A stretch of 7,269 bases of DNA, taken from Alphaproteobacteria bacterium MarineAlpha9_Bin7. Lineage in GTDB: Bacteria > Pseudomonadota > Alphaproteobacteria > UBA7887. Made by a program: the position numbers and the translations under genes. A model generated the notes under the pieces. That model was not told the origin of the DNA. It did not search any database and was given only the letters and a program-made list of their open reading frames with translations. The stretch is taken from positions 1 to 7,269 of the forward strand of contig PTKD01000100.1 in the NCBI GenBank assembly GCA_002938115.1. Reading direction: 5' to 3'. Shown here one piece after another: positions 1-7,129 of the stretch. How positions within the stretch are numbered: position 1 is the first letter of the stretch; each line of letters begins with the position of its first letter.

Positions 1-117
1 GCCACAGGGCCCCGAACCAACACGCTATGGAGACTGGGAGAAAAACGGGCGGGTCTCGGACTTCTAAAGGCACCGACGTCAGAACCCTCAGACGTCCCAA
101 AAAGACCTGAAAGCAAA

Positions 118-142
118 TCCGCCGGGCACAAGGCCCGGCGGA
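118..142 (-). terminator. Strong hairpin terminator or attenuator downstream of pqqA
   Basis: A perfect 10-bp inverted repeat (TCCGCCGGGC, loop of 5, GCCCGGCGGA) lies 26 bases past the pqqA stop codon. Read on the minus strand the hairpin is followed by TTTGCTTTC and a little later by TCTTTTTGGG; read on the plus strand it is followed by CGAAAACTC, which has no T-run. The orientation therefore fits a rho-independent terminator for minus-strand transcripts. The T-tract is interrupted, so read-through is likely. A partial terminator at this point would let the short precursor mRNA be made in excess over genes further left. Confidence 0.75.
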
Positions 143-168
143 CGAAAACTCTTAAAGCTCGTGTCGAC

Positions 169-243
169 CTACAGGTCGGCGCAAGCGTAGCAGTTGATTT
201 CGAGACCAACGGCCACTTCAAGAACTACGGGCTTCGTCCACAT
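169..243 (-). CDS. pqqA: PqqA, coenzyme PQQ precursor peptide (24 aa)
   Basis: This short minus-strand ORF encodes 24 residues that look like PqqA, the ribosomally made peptide whose conserved Glu and Tyr are cross-linked and excised to become pyrroloquinoline quinone, the redox cofactor of periplasmic alcohol and sugar dehydrogenases. The peptide begins MWTKPVV and contains EVAVGLEINCY (residues 9-19), which has the family hallmark E-x3-Y (Glu15, Tyr19) preceded by Gly-hydrophobic. A good ribosome-binding site, GGGAG (250-254), lies 6 bases before the ATG. A hairpin overlaps the stop codon (163-180) and a strong terminator follows. Known from the family: PqqA is bound by PqqD and cross-linked by the radical-SAM enzyme PqqE; neither gene is visible here. 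Cysteines at 18 and 21 flank the reactive Tyr. The ORF is short, so the call rests on the motif, the ribosome-binding site and the terminator together. Confidence 0.8.
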   Translation of the reverse strand: MWTKPVVLEVAVGLEINCYACADL

Positions 244-308
244 AATATTCTCCCAAATCGATTGAACTACCGGGGTAATTCCCAATTAATCCGACCACCA
301 CAATACCC

Positions 309-326
309 ATTCTCGTGAACGCGAAT
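309..326. promoter_or_regulatory. Imperfect inverted repeat upstream of pqqA, possible operator
   Basis: In the 116-base gap between the LysR gene and pqqA there is an 18-bp inverted repeat, ATTCtCG-TGAA-CGcGAAT, with 6 of 7 arm positions paired. It lies 66 bases upstream of the pqqA start codon. LysR-type regulators bind interrupted dyads with a T-N11-A core, so this is a candidate site. It is centred on an even spacing and is not a textbook match. I found no convincing -35/-10 pair in this gap. Confidence 0.3.
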
Positions 327-359
327 ATCTATATCGGCTATTAGGAATCTAAATGGCCC

Positions 360-1316
360 TCACAGCTCCTTCATTAACGGCGGGATGTCCTGCAATGGAG
401 GGAGCACCAGAGCTTTTCCAGCTTCCTGTAACACCTTGAGAAAACATGCATAAGGCTCGACTCGGACGTATTGAGACGGCGTAAGTGCCACGATTTCTCG
501 ATCCGGCAACGTCGTCCGATAAAGGGTAACATCGAAGCTACTGTGGGGCCCCACATTGGCTGTCAGAGCTGGGACAACGGCAACACCTAAGCCTTCCTGG
601 ACCATCGAAAGAGCTACTTCGTATGTCCGCGTCTGGCCAACCACACGGTAGTGGGGGAGTACACGCTGGTACCACTCTTCGATTCTGCGTTTATGCTGGC
701 TGCCAAAATTAAACTGGATCGTGCTGTTGATCACTGTGCGCTCTGGCGTCCCTAAATCCTTCTCCACGTTTTCAATGTTCGACAAATCTATGCCTCGTGG
801 CACTGCCAAGACATACGGATCGGTGACGGTCGGGGTTTGGTGGAAGGAAGAACTTGAACTGGCAATCGAGTCCGTTGCCAACATAGCAATGTTTAAACGC
901 CTGCTGTAGAGCAAGTCTAGGGCTTCCGCCGGTGCCGTCTCGTGAATATCCAGTTCCACATCTGGAAAGATTTTGGCAAGCCTATGAACTGCGTTCGGGA
1001 TCAAATTTCGTGCAATCGAGGAAAGCGCACCAACCGCTATCACGCCACGAGAACCTTCAGAGAATTCCCTAAGGCCGACTGTTGCCTCCTCCACACTCGA
1101 CAGAATGAGTTCGGTTTTACGTGCGAGAAAACTACCGGCATCAGTAAGATTCATCTGGTTCCGGTCGCGATTAAACAACTGGGTGCCGACGTCCTTCTCC
1201 AGTTTAGCGATCTGCTGAGACAGCGAGGGCTGCGCCAGGCCAAGAAGTTTGCTCGCCTTGGTAAAGGATTTCGCATGAGCAACCGCCCAAAAAATCCTCA
1301 GTTGATGGAACGTCAT
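360..1316 (-). CDS. LysR-family transcriptional regulator
   Basis: The product is a 318-aa LysR-type regulator, the normal length for the family. The N-terminal winged helix-turn-helix covers about residues 1-60, with the typical run FTKASKLLGLAQPSLSQQIA (18-37) followed by KLEKDVGTQLFNR and LTDAG. A linker helix then leads to the two-lobed effector-binding domain (about 91-300), including EALDLLYSRRLNIAMLA and the family-like QEGLGVAVVPAL. I chose the ATG at 1316 (MTFHQLRIF), which matches where LysR proteins usually begin; a TTG at 1325 would add three residues. Neither start has a clear Shine-Dalgarno sequence. It lies between polA and pqqA on the same strand, 163 bases after polA and 116 before pqqA. 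Its effector and targets cannot be read from sequence; control of pqqA is possible from position alone. Confidence 0.93.
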   Translation of the reverse strand: MTFHQLRIFWAVAHAKSFTKASKLLGLAQPSLSQQIAKLEKDVGTQLFNRDRNQMNLTDAGSFLARKTELILSSVEEATVGLREFSEGSRGVIAVGALSSIARNLIPNAVHRLAKIFPDVELDIHETAPAEALDLLYSRRLNIAMLATDSIASSSSSFHQTPTVTDPYVLAVPRGIDLSNIENVEKDLGTPERTVINSTIQFNFGSQHKRRIEEWYQRVLPHYRVVGQTRTYEVALSMVQEGLGVAVVPALTANVGPHSSFDVTLYRTTLPDREIVALTPSQYVRVEPYACFLKVLQEAGKALVLPPLQDIPPLMKEL

Positions 1317-1403
1317 AATAAACAACTATCACTAAATATCTGATTTACGTGATGCGGAAGCTAGGCCGGGGCGACAAATAGCGCAAGCCCCAGAAACTGA
1401 CGG

Positions 1404-1433
1404 ATTGTAGTAATTAGTTGAAATCACCACGAA
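1404..1433 (-). promoter_or_regulatory. Weak candidate promoter for the LysR gene
   Basis: On the minus strand the 163-base gap between polA and the LysR gene contains TACAAT (1404-1409), five of six matches to a sigma-70 -10 element. The hexamer 18 bases upstream, TTCGTG (1428-1433), is a poor -35. The rest of the gap (1317-1479) shows only a weak GGGGC/GCCCC dyad around 1367-1390 without a T-run, so no clear polA terminator is visible. Confidence 0.22.
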
Positions 1434-1479
1434 CCTTATTTGCGCGGTAAGACGAGATCCAATCACGTTCTTTCAATTA

Positions 1480-4266
1480 TTAATGTGCTTCGGCCCAATT
1501 GTCTGCGAACCCCACGTCTACCGTAAGCGGCACTATAAGCTCCCGCGCCGGGAGTGCTGCACTTTCCATAGTCTTGGAAACTACCTCAATAGTTAGGTCA
1601 AGTTCGGCTTCAGGCACCTCAAACAACAGTTCGTCATGCACCTGGAGAAGCATTTTCGCGCTCAGCCCAGCATCGGAGAGTGCGGCTGGCATTCGAATCA
1701 TCGCTCTTTTTATAATGTCTGCAGCAGAACCTTGGATGGGCGCATTGATCGCCTGGCGTTCGGCATAGTTGCGTCGAGTGGGATTCTTATCTGCGATAGC
1801 CGATACATGGCATCGTCGCCCAAATATCGTTTCAACAAATCCGTGAGAACGCGCAAAATCCTTAGTTCTCTCCATATAAGTCCCAATTCCTGGATAACGC
1901 TCGAAATAAGCATCAATATATTTTTTTGCTTCCTTTAGGGGAATTTTAAGCTGGTTACCAAGTCCGAACGCGCTTTGGCCATAAATTATTCCAAAGTTAA
2001 TCGCCTTGGCACGGCGCCGCATGGATGGATTCACTTCACCAAGGCCCACACCAAAAACTTGACTTGCCGTTATCGAATGTATGTCAGCCCCCTTTTTAAA
2101 GGCATCCAGCAAGGCACCGATATCGGCAATGTGTGCCAATAACCTAAGTTCGATCTGTGAGTAATCAGCGCTCAGTAATTTATGCTTCGGCGACGCAATA
2201 AAAGCTCTCCGAATTTTCCGTCCTTCCTCTGTCCTCACCGGAATATTCTGCAGGTTCGGATCGGTCGAGGACAATCGGCCTGTAGCAGCACCGGCCATCG
2301 AATAAGAAGTATGCACGCGACGGGTAGTAGCATTGATCTGTCCAATCAGAGCATCAGTATAAGTGCTTTTCAGTTTGCTCAACTGGCGCCAATCTAGTAC
2401 TCGACCCGGCAATTCGTGGCCCTGGGAAAAAAGTGCCTCAAGTACGTCGGCTCCAGTCCCATAAGCGCCAGTTTTCGTTTTCTTACCGCCTTGGAGGCCT
2501 AACTCATCGAATAGCACCTCCCCCAACTGCTTCGGAGAACCGATCGTAAATTCACGGCCTGCAAGACTGTAAATCTCGTCCGACAAAACTCCAATGCGAA
2601 CAGCAAAATCATCTGACAGTGCCACCAGAGCATCACGGTTCACCACGATCCCAGCCTTCTCCATCTCAGCCAATACTGGAATAAGCGGCCGCTCGAGGGT
2701 TTGATATACAGTGTTCATATGTTCCAACACTAGGCGCGGACCAAAAAAATCAGCGAGACGCAGGGTAATGTCGGCGTCCTCCGCCGCATATTCGCACGCT
2801 GCTTCGACTGGTACCTGGTCAAAGGTAACTTGTTGTTTCCCGGTACCAACCACTGCTTTGTAGGAAATTGGCTTAACGTCAAGATGGCGTTGGGAAAGAA
2901 CATCCATCCCGTGACTTCCGCGGCCAGCATCCAAAACGAAGGACATCAACATTGTGTCATGAACTGGATTTATTCGTATGCCATACGGTTTTCGAGCCAA
3001 AACGACCATGTCGTATTTAAGGTTCTGTCCAATTTTCAGCACATATGGATCTTCAAGGAGAGGCTTAAGTATCGCTAGCGCCTCCTCGAGTGCAATTTGC
3101 TTTGGCACATCCTCTGTCGTTTTAGTTTCGTCAAGAATACTTTGATCGGTCCGGCTGGAGACGTCATGGCCCAACGGAATATAGCAGGCTCGACCAGGCT
3201 CGATTGCGAGCGAAACACCAACCAGCGTTGCGCTCATCGCATCTAATGACGTCGTTTCAGTATCAACGGAAACACGGCCTGCACGAGTTGCAGCCTCGAC
3301 CCATCCCCGTAAACTCTCAACCGTCTGAACCAGCTCATAGGAGCGCGTTACGCTAAGTGTCGTATTCTCACCACCGCTGCTATTCGACGCAACACCAAGC
3401 TCATTTTCAATCCTCTTCAGTAGCGACTTGAATTCCTGTGCTAAGAGAAAAGGCCTCAACACGTCTAGATCAGGTGGCAATAGAACGAACGAATCCATCT
3501 CTTTTGGTACAGGAACGTCGTCCTTAAGTCGGACTAAATCACGACTTAGCCGAGCCATGTCAGCTTGTTCCATAAGAGCTTGTTTACGTTTGGGTTGCTT
3601 AATCTCTTCGGCTCGGGACAACAGAGTATCGAGATCGCCATAGTCAGAAATCAGCTGCGCCGCAGTTTTTACGCCAATACCAGACACACCGGGCACATTA
3701 TCTGTGGGATCTCCAGCCAAAGCCTGAACATCAACCACTTTGTCCGGTGTCACTCCGAATTTTTCGGCAACTTGCTCAGCACCAATCTGCCTCATGGTCT
3801 TAGGGTCCAACATGCCCACACCATCACCGACCAGTTGCATCAGATCTTTATCACTGGATACAATCGTCACCCGCCAGCCTCGGGAACGAGCTAACCGAGC
3901 ATACGTAGCGATTAGATCATCGGCTTCATATCCTGGCTGATCTATTGCCGGGAAACCGAACGCACGTGTTGCATCATGAATGATAGGAAATTGAGGAATC
4001 AGCTCCTCCGGAGGCGCATCGCGATTCGCCTTATAATCTGAATACATATCATGACGGAATGTGGGCTGAGCCGTATCGAAGAGCACTGCCAACCCGTCAC
4101 AGTCCAAATCTCCCGCAAGCCTGTAAAGCATGTTGCAAAAGCCCAGCACAGCGTTGACGGGGGTGCCGTCGGCACGGGTCATTGGTGGGAGTGAATAGAA
4201 CGCGCGAAATATAAATCCAGACCCATCGACCAAACAAAGATGCGTGATAGATTTCCTGTCAGCCAT
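1480..4266 (-). CDS. polA: DNA polymerase I with both exonuclease domains
   Basis: This is a complete Pol I of 928 aa, which removes RNA primers and fills gaps in replication and repair. The 5' nuclease domain (about 1-290) has VDGSG (Asp14), TFRH (69-72), YKANR (78-82), EADDLIA (114-120), SSDKDLMQL and GDPTDNVPGVSGIG (185-198). The proofreading domain (about 310-520) keeps its catalytic acids: DTET (Asp335, Glu337), NLKYD (Asp419) and YAAEDAD (Tyr493, Asp497), so 3'-5' exonuclease activity should be intact. The polymerase domain has motif A DYSQIELR (701-708), motif B RRRAKAINFGIIYG (750-763, with Phe758 at the ddNTP-discrimination position) and motif C QVHDELLFEV (His877-Asp878-Glu879). I chose the ATG at 4266 because GGGAG (4275-4279) lies 8 bases upstream and the protein then begins MADRKSITHLCLVDGSG. 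A start further upstream at 4344 would add 26 residues unlike the family. Confidence 0.97.
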   Translation of the reverse strand: MADRKSITHLCLVDGSGFIFRAFYSLPPMTRADGTPVNAVLGFCNMLYRLAGDLDCDGLAVLFDTAQPTFRHDMYSDYKANRDAPPEELIPQFPIIHDATRAFGFPAIDQPGYEADDLIATYARLARSRGWRVTIVSSDKDLMQLVGDGVGMLDPKTMRQIGAEQVAEKFGVTPDKVVDVQALAGDPTDNVPGVSGIGVKTAAQLISDYGDLDTLLSRAEEIKQPKRKQALMEQADMARLSRDLVRLKDDVPVPKEMDSFVLLPPDLDVLRPFLLAQEFKSLLKRIENELGVASNSSGGENTTLSVTRSYELVQTVESLRGWVEAATRAGRVSVDTETTSLDAMSATLVGVSLAIEPGRACYIPLGHDVSSRTDQSILDETKTTEDVPKQIALEEALAILKPLLEDPYVLKIGQNLKYDMVVLARKPYGIRINPVHDTMLMSFVLDAGRGSHGMDVLSQRHLDVKPISYKAVVGTGKQQVTFDQVPVEAACEYAAEDADITLRLADFFGPRLVLEHMNTVYQTLERPLIPVLAEMEKAGIVVNRDALVALSDDFAVRIGVLSDEIYSLAGREFTIGSPKQLGEVLFDELGLQGGKKTKTGAYGTGADVLEALFSQGHELPGRVLDWRQLSKLKSTYTDALIGQINATTRRVHTSYSMAGAATGRLSSTDPNLQNIPVRTEEGRKIRRAFIASPKHKLLSADYSQIELRLLAHIADIGALLDAFKKGADIHSITASQVFGVGLGEVNPSMRRRAKAINFGIIYGQSAFGLGNQLKIPLKEAKKYIDAYFERYPGIGTYMERTKDFARSHGFVETIFGRRCHVSAIADKNPTRRNYAERQAINAPIQGSAADIIKRAMIRMPAALSDAGLSAKMLLQVHDELLFEVPEAELDLTIEVVSKTMESAALPARELIVPLTVDVGFADNWAEAH

Positions 4267-4382
4267 TCGCGTCTCTCCCAACAAACTAGCTCGACCATGC
4301 CGCAACTCAATCCACAAGTCGAGTGAGCTTTGAAATAGAAGCAATCGTTCTCAGTGTAAAAGCTATGTATGCTGCGTCATCC

Positions 4383-5597
4383 ATGGCTGCAAAGACACCT
4401 CCCACTCTAGAATCCAGTACAAAACTTGATTTGGACCACTCGCCCATTACACCGGGTGTGCGTCTCGCACTCTTTTATGCCACGACTTTTTTTGTGATTG
4501 GCGTCTATATGCCTTTTTGGCCGGCCTGGCTGAGCGGCAAGGGGTTGGGACCAACTGAAATAGGGATCTTATTGTCCATCACTACCTGGACTAGGGTGAT
4601 AGCTAGTCCGCTAGTGGCACAGGCAACAGACCGCCTAGGTCGGCGCAAACCGTTTCTCGTCGGGCTGGCACTCATGACGCTGTGCACTTTTTGGTTGTAC
4701 ACCCAGGCCGGCAATTTTGTTACCTTCGCCATCGTTGCGTTTCTGTTGGGTTGCTCATTTTCTCCGATGATACCGCTCGCCGAGACAACAACACTGACCA
4801 TAACGAAGGATCGCGGACTGGATTATGGACGGATACGACTCTGGGGATCCGTCACTTTTATCGCAGCATCATGGGGTGGCGGTTTGTGGCTTGCCGGGCG
4901 TTCGGACGACGCGGTCATACCATTAATTCTTGTGGGGTGCGTAAGCATAGTTTGCTCGTGCTTTCTTTTACCCGACGTGCGTATATCAAAGCCCACGAAT
5001 ACTAAGGCCCCAATTCGCAGATTGCTCACGTCCCCTATCTTCATTTTATTTCTCGCGTCAGCTGGTCTCATTCAGGGAAGTCATGCCGCCTTTTATGGGT
5101 TCTCCACAATTCACTGGCAAGCAGCGGGCCTAAGTGAGAGCAAGATCGGGCTTTTATGGGCAGTGGGCGTGGCTGCAGAAGTCTTATTGTTTGCGTTTAG
5201 CGGCGCGGTCTTGCGAAGAACTGGAATAGTAGGACTGTTGCTAATAGGAGCCTCAGCAGCAACCGTCCGATGGACCGCCACATGCTTTGTAACGGATTTC
5301 ATGGGACTTGCACTAACGCAAGTGCTGCACGCACTTACGTTTGGCGCAACACATTTAGCTTCGCTCAATTTTATACAGAGAGCTGCTCCCGCGGGCAGTA
5401 CCGCTACCGCGCAAGCACTATATTCAGCGCTCGGTCTAGGAGTTGCATCAGCAGTTATGTTAACTATTGCTGGAAAACTGTACGCCGATTACCAAGGTAT
5501 TGTGTTTCTTGTGATGGCTATCGCTGCCATCACTGGCGGTCTCTGCGCTCTTGCATTGCGCAAATATTGGAGTGGCGCCCAACTTGGCGTTGAGTAA
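4383..5597 (+). CDS. Major facilitator superfamily transporter (MFS_1-like/HcaT-like)
   Basis: The product is an inner-membrane secondary transporter of about 404 aa with roughly twelve hydrophobic segments. The first helix (about 26-48) and the following FWPAWLSGKGLGPTEIGILL resemble the MFS_1-like family that includes the HcaT/LacY-related permeases. The loop after helix 2 has DRLGRRKP (83-90), the MFS motif A equivalent. The central loop near VRISKPTNTKAPIRRLL separates the two six-helix halves. The substrate cannot be assigned. The start is uncertain: ATG at 4383, ATG at 4365 and GTG at 4323 are in frame and none has a clear ribosome-binding site. I prefer 4383 because it gives a short leader before helix 1 and leaves 116 bases for promoters shared with the divergent polA. 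It ends 34 bases before the end of the convergent zinc-finger gene, with no obvious terminator between them. Confidence 0.88.
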   Translation: MAAKTPPTLESSTKLDLDHSPITPGVRLALFYATTFFVIGVYMPFWPAWLSGKGLGPTEIGILLSITTWTRVIASPLVAQATDRLGRRKPFLVGLALMTLCTFWLYTQAGNFVTFAIVAFLLGCSFSPMIPLAETTTLTITKDRGLDYGRIRLWGSVTFIAASWGGGLWLAGRSDDAVIPLILVGCVSIVCSCFLLPDVRISKPTNTKAPIRRLLTSPIFILFLASAGLIQGSHAAFYGFSTIHWQAAGLSESKIGLLWAVGVAAEVLLFAFSGAVLRRTGIVGLLLIGASAATVRWTATCFVTDFMGLALTQVLHALTFGATHLASLNFIQRAAPAGSTATAQALYSALGLGVASAVMLTIAGKLYADYQGIVFLVMAIAAITGGLCALALRKYWSGAQLGVE

Positions 5598-5631
5598 ACT
5601 AGCCGTTCAAAAAATATGTTCGTGAATCCAT

Positions 5632-5805
5632 TCAAACCTCGGCCAAATTACTATCCTGGAGCACGTAGTGCTTTCCGCAATAGGGACAATCAATCTTGCC
5701 CGTGCTCCCCATCTTTAAGTGCACTTTAGGATGCCCGAGCAGGCCATCACCACCATCGCACGAAATGATGGGGTCATTCACGAAGACTGTTTCGGCACTG
5801 TCCAA
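5632..5805 (-). CDS. Zinc-finger (zf-CHCC, NDUFS6-like) small protein, non-ATG start
   Basis: This is a 57-aa protein of the zf-CHCC family, related to the NDUFS6 accessory subunit of respiratory complex I. The core reads SCDGGDGLLGHPKVHL (15-30), then GKIDCPYCGKHYVL (36-49). The expected zinc ligands are all present: Cys16, His25, Cys40 and Cys43. In bacteria the free-standing form is common in alphaproteobacteria; its exact role is not settled. An in-frame TGA at 5824-5826 fixes the upstream limit, and there is no ATG before the first ligand. I chose the TTG at 5805; AGGAG (5817-5821) lies 11 bases upstream. A rare ATT start at 5811 would sit 5 bases from the same AGGAG and would add MT. 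The gene converges on the MFS gene and diverges from the ABC ATPase gene. Confidence 0.85.
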   Translation of the reverse strand: MDSAETVFVNDPIISCDGGDGLLGHPKVHLKMGSTGKIDCPYCGKHYVLQDSNLAEV

Positions 5806-5926
5806 GGTAATGAAGTCTCCTGCTCAAGAGAACCAACGTCGCAATCGCCTTGGCGAAACACGGCAGCTCATGATATCGGTCTTGTCTCGGCACGCAAGTG
5901 AGAACCAAAAGTACGACAAATAACAC

Positions 5927-6886
5927 ATGAAAGCCCCTAATCTCACACCTGATTTTGCAATTCGGGCACGCGATCTCTGGAAAACGTACTCCCCGGGTCG
6001 TAGTGATCCGGTTGAGGCGCTCAAAGGCATCAACCTGGATATTCCACGTGGCTCGATCTTTGGTCTTCTCGGACCAAATGGAGCAGGAAAATCGACTTTC
6101 ATAAACATACTGGCAAATCTAGTGAACAAGAGTTCTGGGTCAGTTGAAATCTGGGGCAACGACATTGATCACTCGCGCCGTCAAGCCAGCGCTGCTATCG
6201 GGATCGTGCCCCAGGAATTGACCATTGATCCATTTTTTACTCCACGAGAAACTTTGGAGTTACAGGCTGGCTATTATGGCGTGCCTAAATCCGAACGACG
6301 TACGGCAGAAATTCTAGTGGCTCTTGGTTTGGCCGACAAAGCCGAAGCGTATACACGGCGCCTTTCTGGTGGCATGAGACGCCGCCTGATGGTTGCCAAG
6401 GCCCTAGTCCACCGCCCACCGGTACTCGTACTTGATGAACCCACTGCTGGAGTTGATGTAGAGTTCCGTGCCCAGCTTTGGGAATACGTCCGTAATCTCA
6501 ATGCGGAGGGAATCACTGTACTACTTACCACCCATTACCTCGAAGAGGCCGAACGTATGTGTGACCGAATTGCGATAATCGACAACGGGGATGTCGTGGC
6601 GTGCGATGAGACCCACACGCTTGTGCAGAAACTGGACAGCAAGGAGGTTTCCATTACTGTGACCGAACCGATAACCGAAATCCCGACGCCACTTCAAAAT
6701 ATGGGAGCCCAACAAAAATCACCGCGTACTTTAGTCATACGTTACCGCCCCAGTGAGGTGAAAATTTCCCAGGTCCTAAACGCATTAGATCTTGCGGGAC
6801 TTTCGATTGCTGACCTATCCATCAGTGAGCCTGCTTTAGAAGATCTGTTCCTAGAACTCACCCGCAAGGTCAACATCCAAGCTTAA
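5927..6886 (+). CDS. ABC transporter ATP-binding protein (ABC-2 type, YadG-like)
   Basis: The product is a 319-aa cytoplasmic ATPase that would drive a membrane permease. Motifs occur in order: Walker A GPNGAGKST (49-57), Q-loop Gln96 in IVPQE, signature LSGGM (146-150) followed by RRR, Walker B VLVLDEPT (166-173), D-loop AGVD (174-177) and switch His203 in TTHYLEEAE. The LSGGMRRR form and the roughly 90-residue C-terminal extension ending in EPALEDLFLELT are typical of ABC-2 exporters of the YadG/CcmA-like group, which pair with a separate YadH-like permease. No permease gene is visible: downstream are 64 bases and then the tRNA. The ATG at 5927 has no clear Shine-Dalgarno sequence. The 121-base gap to the divergent zinc-finger gene holds no strong promoter match. 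Substrate unknown. Confidence 0.93.
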   Translation: MKAPNLTPDFAIRARDLWKTYSPGRSDPVEALKGINLDIPRGSIFGLLGPNGAGKSTFINILANLVNKSSGSVEIWGNDIDHSRRQASAAIGIVPQELTIDPFFTPRETLELQAGYYGVPKSERRTAEILVALGLADKAEAYTRRLSGGMRRRLMVAKALVHRPPVLVLDEPTAGVDVEFRAQLWEYVRNLNAEGITVLLTTHYLEEAERMCDRIAIIDNGDVVACDETHTLVQKLDSKEVSITVTEPITEIPTPLQNMGAQQKSPRTLVIRYRPSEVKISQVLNALDLAGLSIADLSISEPALEDLFLELTRKVNIQA

Positions 6887-6911
6887 ATATCTCAAATCAT
6901 CGCAAATGGGC

Positions 6912-6940
6912 TAGACATGCAACGTTTAGATTGGGATACA
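6912..6940 (+). promoter_or_regulatory. Candidate promoter of the tRNA-Arg gene
   Basis: CTAGACA contains TAGACA (6912-6917), five of six matches to a -35 element, followed after 17 bases by GATACA (6935-6940), a weak -10. Transcription would begin about 5-10 bases before the mature 5' end of the tRNA at 6951, which is normal for tRNA genes. The -10 is poor, so this is tentative. Confidence 0.4.
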
Positions 6941-6950
6941 AAAGGTTCAA

Positions 6951-7027
<77 letters not shown>

Positions 7028-7094
7028 CTTTTTGCGCAATATATTCAGACAGTTACCAGTTTAGGGTTTCAGTCTGACCTCAGAGAAATGCAGT

Positions 7095-7115
7095 TTTGAC
7101 ACAGATTTGACACAG
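7095..7115 (+). repeat. Tandem 10-bp direct repeat TTTGACACAG upstream of the integrase gene
   Basis: TTTGACACAG occurs at 7095-7104 and again at 7106-7115, one base apart, so the period is 11 bases, about one helical turn. It lies between the tRNA and the integrase start codon. Short directly repeated sequences in this place are often arm-type sites bound by the integrase N-terminal domain, or sites for its excisionase. The function is inferred. Confidence 0.6.
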
Positions 7116-7128
7116 TAAAGGGTCAAAT
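7105..7128. repeat. Inverted repeat ATTTGAC/GTCAAAT over the integrase leader
   Basis: ATTTGAC (7105-7111) and GTCAAAT (7122-7128) are perfect 7-bp inverted arms separated by 10 bases. The left arm overlaps the second direct repeat. The right arm sits between the probable ribosome-binding sequence AAGGG (7118-7122) and the ATG at 7130. Protein binding here, or pairing of the arms in RNA, could limit integrase expression. This is inference from position. Confidence 0.45.
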
Positions 7129-7129
7129 C

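Noticed and set aside
75..96. Two GACGTC palindromes 10 bases apart
   Set aside because: GACGTC is its own reverse complement, so the pair gives an apparent dyad by default; the arms do not extend and there is no associated gene signal.
1..117. Possible start of pqqB on the minus strand, for example the GTG at 21-23
   Set aside because: The frame is open, but there is no ribosome-binding site and the few residues before the edge do not match the PqqB N-terminus (VLGSAAGGG) well enough. Nothing in these 117 bases supports a gene.
1..315. An open plus-strand frame running from the left edge to a TGA at 313-315
   Set aside because: It has no family-like motifs, would read through the perfect terminator hairpin, and overlaps pqqA on the opposite strand, which has a clear ribosome-binding site and motif. 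I treat it as chance.
4323..4382. N-terminal extension of the MFS protein from the GTG at 4323
   Set aside because: There is no ribosome-binding site, the added residues do not resemble the family, and the extension would leave only 56 bases for two divergent promoters. It remains possible, but I prefer the ATG at 4383.
5824..6165. Minus-strand frame of 113 codons opposite the ABC ATPase start
   Set aside because: It is antisense to the conserved Walker A region, has no recognisable motif, and would cover the upstream region of the zinc-finger gene. It is a shadow.
7096..7112. Two TTGACA hexamers as -35 elements for the integrase gene
   Set aside because: At 16-18 bases downstream of either hexamer there is no reasonable -10; the matches come from the repeat unit itself.
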